Assembly: GCF_000276665.1 (NCBI RefSeq) | Contig: NW_004955402.1 | Location: 1,095,716 to 1,159,715, forward strand | DNA: 64,000 nucleotides | Direction: 5' to 3' | Origin: Chinchilla lanigera | Taxonomy: Eukaryota > Chordata > Mammalia > Rodentia > Chinchillidae | Notes under the pieces: model-generated | Seen by the model: the letters and a program-made list of their open reading frames with translations, nothing else | Databases searched by the model: none | What the model was told of the DNA's origin: nothing | Program-made: the position numbers and the translations under genes | Shown: positions 11,110 to 21,817 of the stretch, piece after piece | Layout: each line of letters starts with the position of its first letter | Numbering within the stretch: the first letter of the stretch is position 1

Positions 11110-11631
11110 TGTCCTGGGACAACATGATCCTAGCATCTGAGGGGACACCAAGGCTGAGGGCAGAGACAGGCAGGTCCGGGACTACACAATGGGAAGTTTA
11201 TTGGGCAATGACTGGAAAAGTGTGGTCCAGCCAGACCTGCCATGTCCCACAAGCTCTCGAAGTTCCCAGGGTGAGGACAGTGAGAGGATGGGAAAAAGAA
11301 AGACAAGAGTCAGAATACAGAAAGACTGAGGCCAGATAGAGCCTTCTCTCCTGATGGGGGAAGAATTAAGGAAGAAGGAGGAGGATAAGGAGCAGAAGGG
11401 AGAGAGGGCCTTAAGGCTGCAGTGCATTTGTTTGTACACTCAGCAGTTTGAATATCACCGGAGATCCCTCTGCATAATCGCTTATCCATGTGGCTTGCCT
11501 CGGGCACCTGGTGTTCTTGAGGCTGGAGCAGCTTATCCATGTGACCTGTCTCAGGTGCTTTGTGTTCTTGAGGCTGGCCTTGCTCTGGCCCCGCCTGTGT
11601 GATTGAGCTCCAGCTTCACCCGCTCCCCACA
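11110..11631 (-). mobile_element. 3' LTR of a class II endogenous retrovirus
   Basis: On the minus strand it begins TGTGGGGAGC at 11631 and ends CCAGGACA at 11110, giving TG...CA ends and a length of 522 bp. Directly upstream (11632-11643) is a polypurine tract, AAAAGGGGGAGA, as expected for a 3' LTR. An AATAAA signal lies at 11202-11197, about 90 bp before the 3' end, consistent with an R region. The U3 part contains two copies of a 51-bp unit (starting at 11480 and 11531). The right end is well supported by the polypurine tract; the left end is chosen by the TG/CA rule. Confidence 0.7.
11480..11581. repeat. Two 51-bp direct repeats inside the LTR U3
   Basis: Units starting gcttatccatgtg at 11480 and 11531 both end in ttcttgaggctgg. 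They differ at several positions, so this is an old duplication. U3 direct repeats are often enhancer elements. Confidence 0.75.
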
Positions 11632-11643
11632 TCTCCCCCTTTT
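11632..11643 (-). other. Retroviral polypurine tract
   Basis: Uninterrupted purine run AAAAGGGGGAGA on the minus strand, immediately before the TG of the LTR. This is the primer site for plus-strand DNA synthesis in retroviruses and it fixes the element's orientation. Confidence 0.7.
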
Positions 11644-11903
11644 CTGTTTTGTAGTTACAAGTGATGGGTGGTCAAGCGAGTTGGAAGAGCTGTGTTTGGA
11701 GGGTTCTGTAGAAGGCCTTTTTATTTGCAAACCCTTTTCATTCTAGATGAACTTGCTTGATTTAGGCTAAAGATTCCTAGTCCAAAGATTTCAGGTCCCT
11801 GCATGTAGCAATTTAATCTTACCCTCTGTTATTCTACAATTTCCTTGATCAGGAGTTTGTATAACTCACCAGAGTTGCAGTATGTCACTGAAAAGATTCC
11901 CTT

Positions 11904-12013
11904 GGGGCTGGGGATTTAGCTCAGCAGCACAGCACTTGCCTCACAGGCATGAGGTCATGAGTTTGAGTCCCGGTACCAGAAAAAAACCAAACCAAACCAA
12001 ACAAAACAAAAAA
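11904..12013 (+). mobile_element. ID SINE with perfect 13-bp TSD
   Basis: Starts ggggctggggatttagctca and ends ggtaccaga plus an A/C-rich tail. The duplicate gaaaagattccct flanks it at 11890-11902 and 12014-12026. It inserted inside the old provirus. Confidence 0.93.
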
Positions 12014-13600
12014 GAAAAGATTCCCTCATGTCCTGGGTCTTCATGGACCTCTGATGGCTGGGGCCAAAATATTGGCTGTTTTCTCAGCCCATCTATCTAG
12101 TTTTTGGGCTCCATACCTCAGTTATTGAATATCCAAAAGAGTTTAATGACATAACATTTAGTAATGGTGACAATGAGCTTAATATTACAATTTTATCTGA
12201 ATATCAGGCACCTTGGAACATAAAATGGAACTGTTATTTTCTAACAACTATGGATGTTCTAATAGTTGAGTCTCTGTAGAATGCTAATAGGCAACAGTTA
12301 CATAATTTTACACAGAAAATTTAAAATCAAAACCATACATAATATTATAGCATAGCAATCATGATGACATTTTTGTGACATACGTAAATTTCCATTTTAC
12401 CATAGTCTAGCTCTTTTAATCAGTCATCTCTATGTAATACATAAGAAGCTTTTACCTAACTTACTGACCTTTAACGGGAAGTCACTGAAGAAATTTGTGA
12501 CATTGTCTGGGCTGCTTAATGTCCAGGCATTTCTAAGTATAGTGGTGCATATATAGCACATACGTCACATAAGTTTTTGTTATTATTACTGACCGGTGAC
12601 CTCATGTTGGCTTGACACGAACCTTCTATCACAATTAATTGGAGCACAAAAGAAAGGCAAGTGTCTGAATCTGAAAGGAGAGGTCTGTCATCATAAACAA
12701 CTCCAGTTTTACATTTTAGAAGATGGTACACCTGGAAAGTGTGAGTGCATTTAATACAGCATGAGATGAACAATGACTTGTCATACCTATGTGGAAAACC
12801 TTTGTTTCTTAATTTAGTTATGTGCCAAGAATATCTTTTGTGAGACAATCTTACTGTATTATTTCTAAAAAACTTAACCTTTTGCTGATGACCAGTTTAT
12901 TGGAGGTGTCTTCCATAAGGCTATACAGATTATTGGGGCTTCCCATTAATGAACAAGGACTGGATAATTATCCAGGCAGCTGCTTCCTTATTCATACATT
13001 GGAGTCCTGTCCAACAGTCTGTCCACACCCGAAGGGATTTTTGTTTAATTATCTTAATTTTTTTGATGACTTAAGAAAACCCAATCACAACATTTAACAC
13101 ATTATATTTGAACAATGAGGGACTCTCAAGTCATAATACATAAGTAACAAAATACATTACATTTACACAGCCAATTTTAGCATCATTTTGACTAGCTGGC
13201 AACCCGGGTGGAAGCATAGCAGACAAATGCCTCAAAAATCCAAAAATGCAAAAAGAAAGGAAAGAAAAGAAGAAAAAAAAAATGTTGAGCTTAAACAGAA
13301 ACATTTGATAAATAGACAAATGAACAGATACACAATCAGCTTATACACTGAGTATGTTCAAATCTATTTTTTTTGCTAAATTAAATTATAATAACTTTTA
13401 TAATTTCTAAAGTTTTTAATTATAAATAAACTAGTCAGAATTTTTTTCCCCTTTTAGGATCAGGTTTTAATGACTTTAAACATAAGGCACATGTTTCTAG
13501 ATGTACATAAATTATAATTGCTTTTTGCTTTTTAAAAAAATCTCTTCTTTGGACAGGAATGAGAAAATGTTTGGTTTCAGTTTCTCCTTTTTTTTTGTTT

Positions 13601-13742
13601 TTATGTGACAGGGTCTCAGTATACAGTTCAGACTGGCCTTGAACTCACTATCTAGCCCACGCTGTGTTTGAACTCACAGTGGTCCTCCTGTCCCAGCCTC
13701 CTGAGTGCTGGGATGATAGGTATGTACCATTATGCCCACCTT
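13601..13742 (-). mobile_element. B1-type SINE
   Basis: Minus-strand B1 with gtcctcctgtcccagcctcc and gagtgctgggatgatagg. Confidence 0.8.
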
Positions 13743-13902
13743 GGTCTCTTTCTTAAGCAAGAACTTCCTTAATTAGGCCTTACACTTTTTTTAAAAGAGC
13801 TGATCATCAGAATTCTGGAAGTTCTTGCAATAAAATTTTTTGTATTTCTTTTCTACCTACTTACACTAGTAGGTTGTTGTCTCTTAGACCCTAATACGTT
13901 TG

Positions 13903-15350
13903 CTATGAATAAATGATGCTTTTAATTTCTCCATCTGCATAGTACTTCTTTTTTGTTTTTTCCAACATAGTATTCTCTTCTTCCAGTGTGTTGCAACAAT
14001 CTCTTTTGGTTTTTGTTTCTTCCTTATGGAATAAAAGTGGGTGCTCAATGTGTCCTCCATGAACAAAATGCTGGATCTGGAATTCCAATCCTTGGCACTT
14101 AGGGTGATCCATGAGGGGCCTATATTTGTTCATTTTCACTTCTCTACAAAGACACTGGTCTGCTTTATGACAGAGGGCTTAATGTTTCTCCATTCTATTG
14201 TTCCATCCATCTTCTGTCCTGTTGTATAGGGTAACACAAGAGTCCAGTCCTTGCAGCATATTATACAACACGTGACTTGTGACAGCATGATTAGCCTATA
14301 GTTGTTGTAGGTGAGTAACATTGAATTCCTGAACCTTATGATCATAGATCCACTTGATATTTTCAAACTTACAGTCATACAAGACTAGAGGAAATTCTAC
14401 AGCCATGCTATATTGAGGCTTCTGGGGATTTTTCTCTATATTTAGCAACTCATCAATAACTTCTGGCTTCTCCGTTCCTTGGCCAATCAGAAAGAGGTTA
14501 GCCATCATACAGCGGACTTCATAATAAAGGAGTGCCTGCCCAGTCCCTTCAAACTGACATAATTGGAAAGGTTCTTGCCATCTCTCCTCACCTAGGCTCT
14601 GCCCCACTAGCTGTACTTGAGCAGACAAAATAGTCCTCTGAAAATTAATCACTCCATTCACTACATCCATTTTGCACAAGTTCCTGAAATCATGGGTACC
14701 AACACATTTCTGAGCTGCATAATTCACCTTTACAATATCTAAATCAGCACGAGGGAAAAAATAGTGGTCAGTGCACTGAAGACAGCTGAACCTAGCACTG
14801 AAGCTAGGTGCTACAGGGGCCCAGGCCAGTACACGGATGTCGGGAGGAAGTACCTGATTGAGAATGTGGGTATAACAGATCTCTTTGGCATCATCATTAA
14901 CTCCATCTTTTAAATTAAGACCTTCTGAATCTTTGTTCCTCGGAAACTGAGACTGCAGGTCAAGAGAAACCATCTGACCAAAGGCACCAACTCCTTTATC
15001 CATTTGCCCACACCTGTGATAGTTGGATGTCTGTCTGCTTCCTATCAGTTGAGTCTTGGTCAGCTCCTCAAATAGTTTCTCTTCAATGGTATTGTCTGTA
15101 TTTTCCTGACTAGCAAGCCCTGGTATCCCCAGCCCAGATAGGCTAATCTTAGGGCTACATGTCTTCAGCTGTGGGCACTGAAATCAAATGGATGCTTAGC
15201 TTTTGCAGATCCTGAAGAATTTTCTTTAATGTTTGGGCCTTTGATGTTGTTGGGCTGTTCTTTTTTAAGTCTTTGTACTTGCTGCTCCACTTCTTGTGTT
15301 CTTTTTAGGAGTTTCTCAATCTGGTTTCTGTCAGTGTCTGTTTCAGCCAT
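13903..15350 (-). pseudogene. PUS3: Processed pseudogene of PUS3 (tRNA pseudouridine synthase 3)
   Basis: PUS3 makes pseudouridine at tRNA positions 38/39. An intronless copy runs from ATG (15350-15348, reading MAETDTDRNQIEKLL) to KSII near 13903, covering almost the whole family length (human PUS3 is about 481 residues). It is dead. There is an in-frame TGA at about 15162 after FDFSAHS, a one-base deletion soon after (near GYQG/ASQEN), and a TAG replacing the Trp after LQQL (about 14293). Further frame changes follow before QKMDG and near VEK. The catalytic loop GRTDKG reads GQMDKG, so Asp is kept but Arg and Thr are lost. The longest intact piece is 14296-15003. Lack of introns marks a retrocopy, and a few A residues near 13790 may be the remnant tail. 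Confidence 0.93.
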
Positions 15351-15709
15351 GGTGTGACAGCTCTGGGAATACAATAATCACACAGTTCCACCCTGCTGCC
15401 CGGGTCGCTGGCTGCATGACCTTCGGCCCAGAATTTTTTTGTAGGCCAATTAGCAGAGATCTCTTACAAGACAATTTATAAGGAACAGAAGCTTTTATCT
15501 ATGACTAATATATAATTTTGTAGTTTATTTTGCCTTAAGAATACTGGCAATTTTCATGTCCCTTTCTTTCATGTAGCCTCCGCTCAGTTGTCTCCATACA
15601 CAGTGTCACCTAGTCAGGCTTTCTTTTCCCAATTTTTGGTTACTGTCTCCTGGGTATCCTAGGTTAATTTCTTTAATTGGCCCCAGATTGGGCCTAGTCT
15701 GATCTTTGT
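15351..15709 (-). mobile_element. Retroviral sequence between integrase remnant and PUS3 insertion
   Basis: AT-rich, no intact frame. By position it would correspond to the integrase-env junction of the provirus, part of which now lies beyond the PUS3 insertion. No motif was recognised. Confidence 0.4.
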
Positions 15710-16480
15710 CTATGGGCTGTGGACAGTCTCCAGGGCATCACTGCCACAGGACTGAGCATCAGCTTCTTGAGAGGTGGAACCCACTCCTTCTCTAGGTCTG
15801 GATCCATGATACAGCTGGAGGGCACACTCCAGCACCCAGGTAGGCCATTCAGCATTTTCTGGAAAGACACAAGCATAGCTTCCACCACAAATGTGTACTG
15901 GGCTGGGTCCGTTCCATTGTCCAGTACAAAGATCTTTCCAAAGGACCCTTCTCAGCCTCTTTTCCTTTACCTGGTTGAATTGTCTTTCTGCTGCTGTAGT
16001 CCTGCCCCTAGTAGGATTTAAAAAGTTAATAGTACACCATGCCAAGTGAAGTCTACTGTGAGTTGTGAATTTTGTAGGGAAGGACTCCCCTTTTTGTTTT
16101 CGTATTTGAATTTTGAGTGTACAGTGAGCATGTTCAACAGTTCCTTGATCTTGAGGGTTATAAGGAATTTTTGCGGTAAGGGAAATGTGAAAAGTTTTCC
16201 AAAAGGTTTGGAAGGCAGCACTCATATAAGCTGGGTCATTGTCAGTCTTAAGTGCTCGCAGGCAGCCAAGGGTGTTAAAGGCATCCAAGCAATGAGTGAT
16301 GACATTTTAGCTGCTTTGCCAGTGTGGGCAGAGGCAAAAATAAATCCTGAGGAAATGAAATGTGGAGCCAGCATAGAGAGCCAGACTCAGGATGTGAGTG
16401 CCACCCATTTGCCAGAGATGATTGGGGTGCAACCCTCAGGGATCAACCCCCCTAGGGAGTGAGGGAAGCTGTATTACGCG
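15710..16480 (-). pseudogene. Endogenous retrovirus integrase remnant (betaretrovirus-like pol)
   Basis: The minus-strand frame at 15710-16288 has the integrase core hallmarks: LKTDNDPAY (second catalytic Asp) and PYNPQDQGTVEHAH (catalytic Glu region), followed by FLNPTRGRTTAAER. This resembles betaretroviral/ERVK integrases. The upstream part (about 16290-16480, with a GLIPEG-like segment and a TGKAAK-like segment) is in other frames and contains a stop, and the position of the first catalytic Asp appears substituted. The zinc-binding N-terminal HHCC is not intact. The protein is broken and cannot be active. Confidence 0.85.
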
Positions 16481-16539
16481 TGAGGAGCATTGTTTAACAA
16501 ACTGTCGAGCCTGTTCCTGGGTTCAGAGGAACTGTTTGT

Positions 16540-16910
16540 TCAGTGCAGAAGCGTTTTGGTGGAAGGTGGCACGGCAGGCAGAAGCCTGTTGATCGTATCT
16601 GAGGGAGCCGCAGTGACAGCACCCGGCAATCTGTCTACTGCAGCATTTCCCTCAGGGGGAGGCCCTGGCAACGGGGAATGAGACCGTAAATGACCAGTAA
16701 AATGGGGGTCGTGATGTGACCGAAAGGCACATTGGAGAGTGTGGAGTAACCGAGAAAGATCTGCTTGGCCAGTGCGCATAGCGGCAGTTCCGGTGTGGCC
16801 CAGCATGCTGCAAACACAAGCCCTGTCTGAAAAGAGGCGATAGGAGCGGGTAGATGATTTTGCAAGACCCATGTGCCAGCCTGCGATTCAGTCTTGGTGT
16901 AGAAGAAAAC
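16540..16910 (-). pseudogene. Endogenous retrovirus RNase H remnant
   Basis: The frame at 16540-16872 contains YRLFSDRACVCSML (an RNase H Asp motif) and FTGHLRSHSPLPGPPPEGN, matching the end of betaretroviral RNase H. It runs into the integrase remnant in the expected pol order. A preceding piece (VFFYTKTESQAGTWVLQN, about 16850-16910) is in another frame, so a frameshift separates the halves. No reverse transcriptase (YxDD-type) domain is found upstream, so that part of pol seems deleted. Confidence 0.8.
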
Positions 16911-17330
16911 CTGTATCCTGTATTCGGGAGCGTGCGGCTCCTGCTCCTTGCTCCCGCCTCTGGCTGTGGCTTCTGCCCCATACCTCAGGGCTGCAGACGG
17001 CCTCCCTTGCCGGCAGTGGCTCCTCAGCCTGAGGGGAGGACTACTGCCGTTTGACCTCACTGTCTAGCACCAACTCTTCTGCCTCTGTGGCGGTGACCTA
17101 GGAGTGGGTCAGTGCCCTCCTTGTTGCTGGGGAGGGGCTCCATCTCCAGGTCAGCTGCACTGGAGCCCCCCTCCCTGGAGGACGCTGCGGTAGCTGCCTC
17201 TGCAGCCATGGCTGCCATTTTTTCCCTGGCTTTTCCCCCCTCCGATTTAGACCCGCACAATTTGGGTCAGAAAGGGTGCATTAAGGGTCAGGACAAAAGT
17301 GCCTTTATCCTGGCGAGAAAGTAGCTGGCT
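16911..17330 (-). mobile_element. Possible gag-side remnant of the provirus
   Basis: The frame at 17057-17260 (67 codons, Ala-rich, with EMEPLPSNKEGTDPLLGH) directly precedes the pol remnant on the same strand. It could be gag-derived, but I cannot match it to a Gag domain. A 5' LTR or primer-binding site was not recognised further right. Confidence 0.3.
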
Positions 17331-18065
17331 TAATTAATGTCAAAGTTGGGTACATCCTGCAAGCCCCCTGTAAAGCCCCGTGTGTGCTGCCGGTTGTAGC
17401 TATTCACTGCTTGCTGGGGGCACTGCGGGAAGAGCCTCTAGGGATGATGACACAGACAGCCACAGCTGGAGCTGAGCAATACGTAGGGCAATGTGATGGA
17501 GCAGGCTCGGCCATCAGAGCAGGAGGCGCGGCAGGCACCTGTGCATGTGGCTGGCAGACACAGCGGTGCTGCAGTCACCAACTGGGAGACAGCAAAGCCT
17601 GGAAGTGCCTTTTCACAGGGTGGGGGAGCCCGCCATGGCCAGTGAGCGCGTCTTCCCCCCAGCGGTGTCCTGAAGGAGATGGGGGCAGGAATCATGGAGG
17701 GGACGCAGGGGTGAGGCCTGGCTCTGAGCCCCAGGCTGGCATGCCCTGGGGCAGGGGAGGATTTTGTAGGAAGCAGGACGCTGAAGTCTCACTGGGTGCC
17801 ACAGCCAGCCTTGGCCCACCACAGAGGAGCACTAAAGGCAGAGCAGTGGCCACAGGCCATGTTGGAGGGACAGTCCGACAAGCCTAAGGAGTGGGCTGCA
17901 GGAGCCTGGAGTGGCGTCCGGGCTATTGCCCTGGCAGGGAGCGGCGGGGCAGCAGGAGACCCAGCCAGGGACCCCTGACCTGGAAGTTGTTACCCCAGCT
18001 GGATTAGGGGCAGCGGTGTGGTTTAGTTCTAAGGCGACTTTAAGATCGTCATCACTTCCTGCACA

Positions 18066-18135
18066 GCTTGCCTTGTGCGGGGTGCAGCTCGGTGGGAGAG
18101 CCCTTGCCCAGACATGTGGGGCCTGCGCCTGCCTC
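18066..18135 (+). mobile_element. ID SINE fragment
   Basis: Diverged plus-strand ID (ggggtgcagctcggtgggagag...). Confidence 0.5.
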
Positions 18136-18889
18136 TGGCACCACAGAACCAACACGAAATGGAAATAGTACCGGATCTTTTGGGCCCTGTGATGTTTAAC
18201 GCTCCCTGCATTAAACCCACGCAGTTTGCAACTTTTGGGTTTTAAGATCTCTTGCGAATCTGATGAAGGCCACGGTCCTCTGACCCACAGGACTTGCCTG
18301 CCCGATATTCCGCCCACGTGGGCTCCCCTTTGCCGCCGTCCTCAGGTGCCCTCTGGGCCGCTGACAGGAGGGGCCGCCCTTCCTTGGACAGCACCTCAGC
18401 TGGGTGGGACCTTGTCTTCCTTCCAAGTGGAGGAGCAAAGGCGATATTGTTTCTGCGGACTCCGGTTTGAGTTTTTTCCTCCAAAGAAGCCTGTGTTTGG
18501 GGACCAACGCCCAAGTGGGCAGGAGGGCGAGGCGGGTCCTGCTTGCTCAGGCCCTGAGCACAGCTGTGGTGCGAGTGTGGGCAGCACTTCATGCCACGCC
18601 GGGCCCCGCGCTCACACAGGGTTCAGTAACATTCCAACTCACAGGTACGCACAGCCGCTAGGACTAGGAAAGCGCAGTAGCTCCCTCACGCGGGGCCGGC
18701 CGGAGGCGAATGTGCTGCTCAGCTCGGGACCAGGGGCTGCGGGGCGGCCACCCCGGGGCAGGGGAGTGGGGTGATGGTGCACTGGGGTAGTAGTTACACG
18801 ACTGTATGCTGTATGCTGTCAAAATGTGCACAAATGTGTATTCAAAAGGCGAATTTTACATAAACTACATTTACTTTTTTTTTCTTCTT

Positions 18890-18963
18890 TCCTGAACCAG
18901 GAATCAAACTCAGGACTTGCACTTGCCAGGCAGGTGCTGTGCTGCTGAGCCATACTCCTGGCC
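18890..18963 (-). mobile_element. ID SINE
   Basis: Minus-strand ID with cttgccaggcaggtgctgtg and gctgagccatactcc. Confidence 0.75.
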
Positions 18964-19286
18964 TTACACTTGCTTTTTTGAAGACTGGTGGGGCATAAAA
19001 TGGCAAACTGTCGGCAGTGTTTGATAGAGTTAATTAAATGCACATCTCCCTGATACCCCAAACTCCAGTACTTGCAGGTATTTATCCAAGAGGACATGAA
19101 GCTTTTATTCACAGCAGGGCTTGGACAGGGGTTCACACCAGTCATCCACGGAGCTCCAGACAGAAGCAGCCCTGCTGGCCACTCAGGGCAGACAGACGCA
19201 CGCTGTCGTGTGTGCGCAGTGGCCGCTCTGCGGCGGGGACACGTGACTCACCCACAGAACGCGCGGGTCCATCTGCGCCTGCGCTG

Positions 19287-19392
19287 AGCCAGGCATCGGG
19301 CTGCACACCTGTACCCCACACTCTGGGAGGCTGAGGCAGGAAATCACAAGTTCAAGCCCAGCCTGGGCAACTTAGTGAGCCCCTGCCCCTCC
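19287..19392 (+). mobile_element. B1-type SINE
   Basis: Plus-strand B1: gctgcacacctgtac...gggaggctgaggcagg...cctgggcaacttagtgag. Confidence 0.75.
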
Positions 19393-19726
19393 CACAAAGG
19401 ACTGAGATGTGGCTTGGTGTGGAAGCCCTGGCCTTCATCCCGTACAGCACAGGGCCTGGGCCCCTGGGGGTCCGGGTGGGAGGAATCTGAGCCTGAGAGG
19501 AGGGTTGCGCTGGGCGTGTGCCTGCGGTGGCCAGCAGGGGGCTCCAGTCCCCTCCACTGACAGCCAGGCACCTTCACAGCGGATTCCAGCTTCTCTGCTG
19601 CGTGGACCACGCCAGCGACTGTGGGCTTGGTGCAGACTCTGCATCCACAGCCACAGTGGTGGACTGGTGATGCGTGTGTGGGCGACAGGTTTATAAAGCC
19701 TTCTGTGGGGGTGACAGCTTGTGCTT

Positions 19727-19898
19727 TTTTTTTTTTTTTCCCATATGGGGAATTGAGCCCAGGGCCACAACCCCAGCTCTTTTTTGAGACTGGGTCTCAC
19801 TAAGTCACTAAGTTGCCCAGTCTAGGTTTGAACCTATGATCCTCCTGCCTCAGCCTCCTAGAGCTCCAGGATTACAGATGTGTGCCACTGTGCCTGGC
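19727..19898 (-). mobile_element. B1-ID SINE
   Basis: Minus orientation with T tract, ID fragment (ggggaattgagcccaggg) and B1. A near-duplicate of the flank 'gcttgtgctttttt' follows it (gcctgtgctttctt). Confidence 0.75.
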
Positions 19899-20236
19899 CC
19901 AGCCTGTGCTTTCTTCAGTGCTCTGTAGTGGATGAGGCTGTGGGTCTGGCCCAGGGCTCATGGCTGTCCAGCTGCTGCGGCTGTGACCTCACTGTGCATG
20001 CCCCATGCCCCGTGCCCTGTCCCAGAGTGGGAGGTCATGCACCTGCCACCCCTCCCAGGAGTAGGAGCCTCCCAGCAGGAGGGGATGGCCCAGGATGGCT
20101 CCTTCCTGCTGCATGCGGGGTTTATCTTCCTGCAGCCACACTCGGGGGGCTGCACAAGTGCTCCCTCAGTGCTGTCCTTCCATGACTCCTGTGCACATGG
20201 GTATTGAAGTTGCAGGTGATCCCTCCTGCTAACTTT

Positions 20237-20323
20237 TCTTTTTTTCCTGGTACTGGGAATCGAACTCATGACCTTGTGCTTGCCAGGCAGGTGCTGTGCC
20301 GCTGAGCTAAATCCCCAGCCCCA
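20237..20323 (-). mobile_element. ID SINE, nearly full length
   Basis: tcctggtactgggaatcgaa to gctgagctaaatccccagcc on plus, i.e. an ID on minus with a T tract at the tail end. Confidence 0.85.
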
Positions 20324-20689
20324 TAACCTTTCTTTCTGTTTAATTTTCAGGGTGCAGGTGACACAGAGCCTCTGCCTTGGAGAACAACCGAGGCAGGGCC
20401 TGGCCCCAGAGACACTCACTGTCCCATCACCTGGTGGCCGAGGTTCCAGAGGGGAGGACAGAACAGGTCCCAGGACCAAGTCCAGCGAGGGGCGATGCTG
20501 GGGACAGTGGTGGGCTGTGTCCTCCCTCAGCCCAGAGGTCCTGAGCTCCGGCCCAGGGCTCAGGTGGTGCAGCCAGTGGGGCCAGCTGCTCTCAGGCCCT
20601 TAGGAGCACCTGTCCCAGCATGGTGATGGCTGAGTTAGGCAGAGATACTCTAGGCAGTCAGGCAGGCTAAGCCCTCCAGGATGAGAACA

Positions 20690-21180
20690 CCTCACAGCTG
20701 TGGCTAGAGGCACATCTGTCAAAGGCCAGGCCTCAGGATAAAGATGGAATGACCAGGCCTGCATGCCTCCCTGAGCAATAAATTGAAGATTATACTATAA
20801 CTGGTATCACTTGGTCCAATAAAGTCTAGATAGACATCGGTCATTGGGGAGGGTGACCAGGACCTCCTGATTCACCTCTTCCTGAAAAGGTCCTGTTCTT
20901 TCCATGTAGACTTGCTATGGGACCTCCTTCCTCACTAGATCAACCTAAGCAGCTATGCCCATAATCTTACTAGGTGATCAGAGTTCTGTCTTGCGTCGTA
21001 CCCACCTCATGATTTTGCTCTATAAAACTTCCTCTGGAAAATGGGGTCCATGGCAACCCACCTGGGGCCCTGCTGTCTCCCTCAGTGAAATTTCCCATTC
21101 TTAGCCTATGTTGTTCCTCAGAATTCATCCTTCTATTCTGGGGAACATGAACTCGGCATATCTAATGTCCAGCGGTTGGG
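20690..21180 (+). mobile_element. LTR-like segment with TATA box (class uncertain)
   Basis: A stretch unlike its GC-rich flanks, with a TCTATAAAAC promoter-type box at about 21018-21027, preceded by AATAAA-like motifs at 20778 and 20817 and followed by a CT-rich downstream part. The composition resembles a gammaretrovirus-type (ERV1) solo LTR on the plus strand. No paired LTR was seen. Confidence 0.35.
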
Positions 21181-21619
21181 AGTTGTATTTTCCCCATGTC
21201 GTTTGGAGGTCCCACATCACCAGGGTCTCCTCCTCTAGAGTGGTGCGCTTCCTCCTGGGGACACTGAGGTTGGTTTGGGGAAGGGACATGAGCTTTGGAC
21301 ACTTGACCTGTGTCAGCTGAGAGCCCTAGTGCCATGTGAACTGAATGAGAGGGCGCTGAGGGGCTGCGCTGAGCCTCGGACTCCACTTAGTAGGTCTCCC
21401 ACAAGCATGCGTCTACCTTGCCAGTCTACCATACCCTGGGGGTGCGGGGCGCAGCTGGACCAGCATCTGTGTCTGCTGCTGGAGACAGGAAGGAGGCTCT
21501 CGGTCCTGCCCTGAGCTCAGCGTTTGCTGTGTGTGGCTTTATTAAAACCTGAGGACAGTGAGAGGCGCAAAGCCCCCATTCCACAGGGGTGAGGCTGGGG
21601 ACACCGTTTTTCTTTTGTA

Positions 21620-21817
21620 GCCATGCTGGGGGTTGAACCAGGGCCTCACACTTGCCAGGCAAGTGCTCCCACCTCTGAACCACACCCACCCTTTTTTACT
21701 TTATTTTTGATTTTGAAACAGGTCAAAGTTGTCCAGGCTGGGCTTGAACTTGTGATCCTCCTGCCCCAGCCTGCCAAGGAGCTGGGATTACAGGTCTGTG
21801 CCACCACGCCTGGCCTG
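21620..21817 (-). mobile_element. B1-ID SINE
   Basis: ID part 21620-21690 and B1 part about 21705-21817 (ccaaggagctgggattacag), minus orientation. Confidence 0.8.

Larger units (their letters stand above)
11644..13902 (-). mobile_element. AT-rich region, probable 3' internal (env side) part of the retrovirus
   Basis: Lies between the polypurine tract and the PUS3 pseudogene and is markedly more AT-rich than its surroundings. By position it should hold env-derived sequence, but I recognise no envelope motif and all frames are broken. It contains a young ID SINE (11904-12013) and a B1 (13601-13742). Assignment to the provirus is by position only. Confidence 0.4.
17331..20600. other. Intergenic block with SINEs, no gene recognised
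   Basis: GC-rich sequence with ID or B1 elements at 18066, 18890, 19287, 19727 and 20237. ORFs of 100-180 codons on both strands lack recognisable domains. The 17331-18060 part may still belong to the provirus but shows no clear hallmark. Confidence 0.55.

Noticed and set aside
11904..12013. tRNA gene (A/B box-like sequences), also at 3044, 43226 and 46430
   Set aside because: These are ID SINEs: tRNA-like heads without a complete cloverleaf or 3' end, with A-rich tails and target-site duplications.
14296..15003. Functional single-exon PUS3 gene
   Set aside because: Only the middle of the protein; both sides are cut by stops and frameshifts.
15710..16288. Functional retroviral integrase
   Set aside because: N-terminal zinc-binding region and first catalytic Asp region are broken or in other frames.
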